Below are positions 61,652 to 64,000 of a stretch of DNA of 64,000 nt, in pieces (position 1 is the stretch's first letter; each line of letters opens with the position of its first letter). Source of the stretch: Actinomadura macra NBRC 14102 (GTDB taxonomy: Bacteria; Actinomycetota; Actinomycetes; Streptosporangiales; Streptosporangiaceae). The notes under the pieces are model-generated. The model had not been told where the DNA came from. It made no database searches and saw only the letters and a list, made by a program, of their open reading frames with translations. The position numbers and the translations under genes are program-made. The stretch lies in assembly GCF_001552215.1 (NCBI RefSeq), contig NZ_BCQT01000003.1, positions 62,001 to 126,000 of the forward strand, written 5' to 3'.

Positions 61652-63048
61652 CAGCGGCTCCTTCCAGTCGTGGGGCCCGCCGGGGCCGTGGCGGCGCCAG
61701 CGTGCAGGGACGCCTGCGGGTAGTCGAAAGCGGGCAGCGTGCCGGACGGGCAGGACTTCTGGCCGCGGTAGTACAGGAACGCGGGGTTGGCGGCGACGGC
61801 GCACGCGCCGGAGCGGTCGCTGGTGCGCTCGCAGCCGACCGGGTGGTTCGTGAACCGGCCGGGCGCCGACACCTGACCGGTGAGCTTCATGGTGATGCAC
61901 TCGGCGACCTGGCCGCCGTAGCTGATCGGTACCCCGCCGATCGTGATGTCGCCGACCGTGTACCCCTCCTCCGGGGGCACTTCCAGGATGGCCCGCTCCA
62001 CCATTCCGGGGACGCCGCGGACGATCCTGAAGAAGTCCGGGTCGACCGGCCCGCCGTCCGGCCCGGCCCATCCGGTCATCTCGATGTGGTCCATGTAGAC
62101 GCCGACGGGGTTGGCGAGCGTGATCTCGAAACCGAGCGCCGCCAGCTCGTGCACGCTCGCGCCGATCGTCGGATCGCTGGCGCGGTTGAGCCCGCCATAG
62201 CCCGCGCACGCGATCAGTGCGTCGGGGTCGACCATCGGTGTGGCGCGGGGGCCCGGGTCGGTCGTGGTCCGCAGCACGGTGGCGTCGGCGCCCAGCACGA
62301 TCTCCGCGGTCAGCCTGGCGTCCGGCTGGCAGAGATGCATGATCCCGTCGACGGTGTTCCACCGGTTGTAGGGGTTGTAGGTGCCCTTCGCGTAGATCAC
62401 GCTGCCGTTTCCGCGTTCGTCGACGAGATCCTCGGGGCACAGCAGATCCGCGAGTTCGACCTCCGGGCTGACATGTTCACGGTAAAGCTCGACCAGGAGA
62501 TCGGGGTCGCCGGGAATGTCGTACTTGGGTTCGCCGAAGATGCTGGGAAGCCGGCCGCCGTGGAGCGCCTGCCAGTATTCCGGCGGCTCGGCCGTGAATG
62601 TCACCCGAATGACGCGGCCATCGGCGTCACGTGTCGTCCGCCATTCACAGTACTCGTCCTGGGGGCGATAGTAGAGATGCTTCCATTGCTCGCCGCCGTA
62701 GTACGGGCCCTCAGCGTCCACGCGTTCGGAGAGAGGAAGCAGATTCTCGGCGCGTCGGAGCGCCTCGGCCCGTCCCCAGCGGTTCCTCAGTGTTTGTGAA
62801 AAGCCCGTCCAGACGATTTCCTGTGAGAGCGGGGGTGCTTGGGGCGGCGTGCTGAGCTGGTTGATGTACTGGCAGGGCTGGCCCGCGAGCCTGGACAGCT
62901 CCAGCGCGATGGCCTCGTCGAACCATCCGGAGACCGCGTCACTCCACTTCGTCCGCTGGTTCGGAATCCGATCGAAGTCCGTCATGTAGCCGGGCGGATC
63001 GTACATCGTCGATCTCGACGATCCGGGCGCGGTCCTGTGCTGATCCAT
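61651..63048 (-). CDS. Conserved protein of unknown function coupled to DyP peroxidase
   Basis: 465 residues, cytoplasmic, with no membrane segment. Visible blocks are AVSGWFDEAIALELSRLAGQ, YYRPQDEYCEWRTTRDADG, VTFTAEPPEYWQALHGG, YNPYNRWNTVDGIMHLCQP, VGVYMDHIEMTGWAGPDGG and the C-terminal FTNHPVGCERTSDRSG. The Cys/His-rich patches could bind a metal. It shares an operon and a start/stop overlap with the peroxidase, so it may supply its substrate, be its substrate, or assist it. I do not recognise the family. The start could also be an internal ATG (MTDFDRIPNQ). Confidence 0.85.
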   Translation of the reverse strand: MDQHRTAPGSSRSTMYDPPGYMTDFDRIPNQRTKWSDAVSGWFDEAIALELSRLAGQPCQYINQLSTPPQAPPLSQEIVWTGFSQTLRNRWGRAEALRRAENLLPLSERVDAEGPYYGGEQWKHLYYRPQDEYCEWRTTRDADGRVIRVTFTAEPPEYWQALHGGRLPSIFGEPKYDIPGDPDLLVELYREHVSPEVELADLLCPEDLVDERGNGSVIYAKGTYNPYNRWNTVDGIMHLCQPDARLTAEIVLGADATVLRTTTDPGPRATPMVDPDALIACAGYGGLNRASDPTIGASVHELAALGFEITLANPVGVYMDHIEMTGWAGPDGGPVDPDFFRIVRGVPGMVERAILEVPPEEGYTVGDITIGGVPISYGGQVAECITMKLTGQVSAPGRFTNHPVGCERTSDRSGACAVAANPAFLYYRGQKSCPSGTLPAFDYPQASLHAGAATAPAGPTTGRSR

Positions 63049-63620
63049 GCCGGTTGCATCTCCATGCTCCTGGGCGACGTCCCATGCCGTCCGGCGTTGG
63101 GATCTCAGCGGGATGCGTCCCCCAGAAACGGCCCGTGAGGCAACGGGCGGGCATGATTTTGCCTCTTGATGGATATGGCCGGGAATTCGCCTGCACCGCG
63201 TGGTGAGGACCTATTGCTCGGTGAGGTCGCTGATGGGGTCCGGCTGGCGGCCGCGCGGGCCGTGCGCCACGGCAGGAGCGTGTCGTGCGCCTGGGAGGTC
63301 GCCGTACCGGAGGACCTGGAGCGGTCGACGACGGCACGGCACCTTGCTGTCCCGCAGGCCGACGCCTTCTGCGGAGATGCGCCGGAACGCCGGCCGGTCC
63401 GCACCCACGACCAATCCGCATCACCGGGAATGGTTGCCGGCACATCCTGGGCCTGTATTCCTCGATGCTCTTCTGTAGTCGGCCCTCATCGGTGGCTGAG
63501 CCTTTTCGGAGAACTCTGGAGTGACCTAGAGTGATCGTGACGATTCATTCTGCGCACCGGCTTCCGGATGATTGAGTTCTTCAATCGGGTGAGTGGCGGA
63601 TAGGATAAGTTGCGGGTTCC
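63049..63620. other. Gap without a clear gene
   Basis: Short frames on both strands lack a recognisable family. A minus-strand frame near 63300-63350 reads VGLRDSKVP, faintly like DUF397, but without the rest of that domain. The stretch must hold the promoters of the two flanking, divergent genes. Confidence 0.4.
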
Positions 63621-64000
63621 ATGGATGCGTTTTTGAAGGATGGGCACCCGATCCTCGGCAGCGTGCCGGGGCCCCTCGTCCTCGCGAGTCACGACGGGAC
63701 GATCTGGGCAGCCGGCGGCGGTTACGGCGAGAGCTCGGTGTTGCGGTTCGAAGCCGAGGGCTGGCGCGCCTGGCCGATCGGCGCCCACGGTCTGCGCCAG
63801 GTGCTGCCGCTCGACGGCCAGACCGCCGTCGTCGCGGGTGAATACGGTTTCCTCGCGATCGTCGACCTTTCGATCGTCGACTCTGCGATCGACGATGAGG
63901 GTGACGACGACGAGAGCGACGAGGGCGTCAGTGAAATCGAGACGCGGCACAAGGGCTGCTTGTTCGGTCTGACCCGGATCGGCGACCTGATCTGGGTCAC
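63621..64000 (+). CDS. 5' part of a predicted beta-propeller-like protein
   Basis: The frame from ATG 63621 runs to the window edge (126 complete codons), so the gene continues to the right. Strand-turn blocks such as LVLASHDGTIWAAGGGYGES and AVVAGEYGFLAIVDL suggest a propeller. A very acidic stretch (DDEGDDDESDEG) interrupts it at ~95. No signal peptide is seen. The family is not recognised. Confidence 0.65.
   Translation, partial: MDAFLKDGHPILGSVPGPLVLASHDGTIWAAGGGYGESSVLRFEAEGWRAWPIGAHGLRQVLPLDGQTAVVAGEYGFLAIVDLSIVDSAIDDEGDDDESDEGVSEIETRHKGCLFGLTRIGDLIWV

Noticed and set aside
63211..63414. DUF397-like small gene on the minus strand
   Set aside because: Only the string LRDSK fits; the N-terminal W-K-S-S-x-S block and length do not.

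Overview
This 64 kb window is chromosomal DNA from a high-GC actinomycete. The gene set (BldC, ECF sigma factor, a mycothiol-type enzyme fold, DUF3073, many TetR/LacI/MarR/PadR/MerR regulators) and the order purF-purM-DUF3073-valine dehydrogenase-hypothetical-bldC, also known from Streptomyces, suggest a filamentous actinomycete, probably Thermomonosporaceae/Actinomadura-like. The genus is an inference.

Layout. 1-15.2 kb is a conserved core: the 3' end of purL, a secreted coiled-coil protein, a subtilisin-like protease, a membrane Ser/Thr kinase, a sterol-carrier-like protein, purF, purM, an ElyC/SanA-type DUF218 protein, DUF3073, valine dehydrogenase, a conserved hypothetical and bldC. 15.5-25.3 kb holds a TetR and a LacI regulator, an amidase lipoprotein, a beta-carbonic anhydrase, a large methyltransferase containing two DnaA-box-like palindromes, pyrD, an odd repetitive membrane protein and an SCO0930-type lipoprotein. 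25.8-32.2 kb is a sugar ABC importer (binding protein, two permeases, ATPase) followed by a DUF4032 kinase-fold protein and a methyltransferase. 32.9-39.8 kb has an anti-sigma-type ATPase, a TetR regulator, pyruvate oxidase/dehydrogenase, and a MarR-linked tyrosine-catabolism operon (hmgA - unknown gene - fahA).

The most interesting region is 41.8-48.5 kb on the minus strand: a compact five-gene class II lanthipeptide cluster of the cinnamycin/duramycin family. Its order is DurN-like lysinoalanine enzyme, CinA-like precursor, LanM, CinX-like Asp hydroxylase (with an N-terminal Nif11-like segment), and one fused ATPase-permease exporter in place of separate CinT and CinH. The predicted core CASTCSSGPFTFACDGSTKA keeps all the ring-forming residues. 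It replaces the lipid-contacting Phe7 by Ser, has Ala13, and carries one extra residue after Lys19. No pathway regulator and no lipid-methyltransferase-type immunity gene is seen next to it.

48.9-64 kb is accessory. It contains an NmrA-like reductase, an MDMPI-type enzyme, GNAT and Nudix gene remnants, an overlapping padR-membrane protein operon with repeated operators, a MerR/VOC pair with a classic dyad promoter, a six-repeat PLL-like lectin, an ECF sigma factor coupled to a cupin-DUF6069 fusion, a DUF2975/XRE pair with TATCGA-type operators, and a DyP-type peroxidase overlapping a conserved protein of unknown function. A further partial gene runs off the right edge. No tRNA, rRNA, insertion sequence or true CRISPR array was seen.
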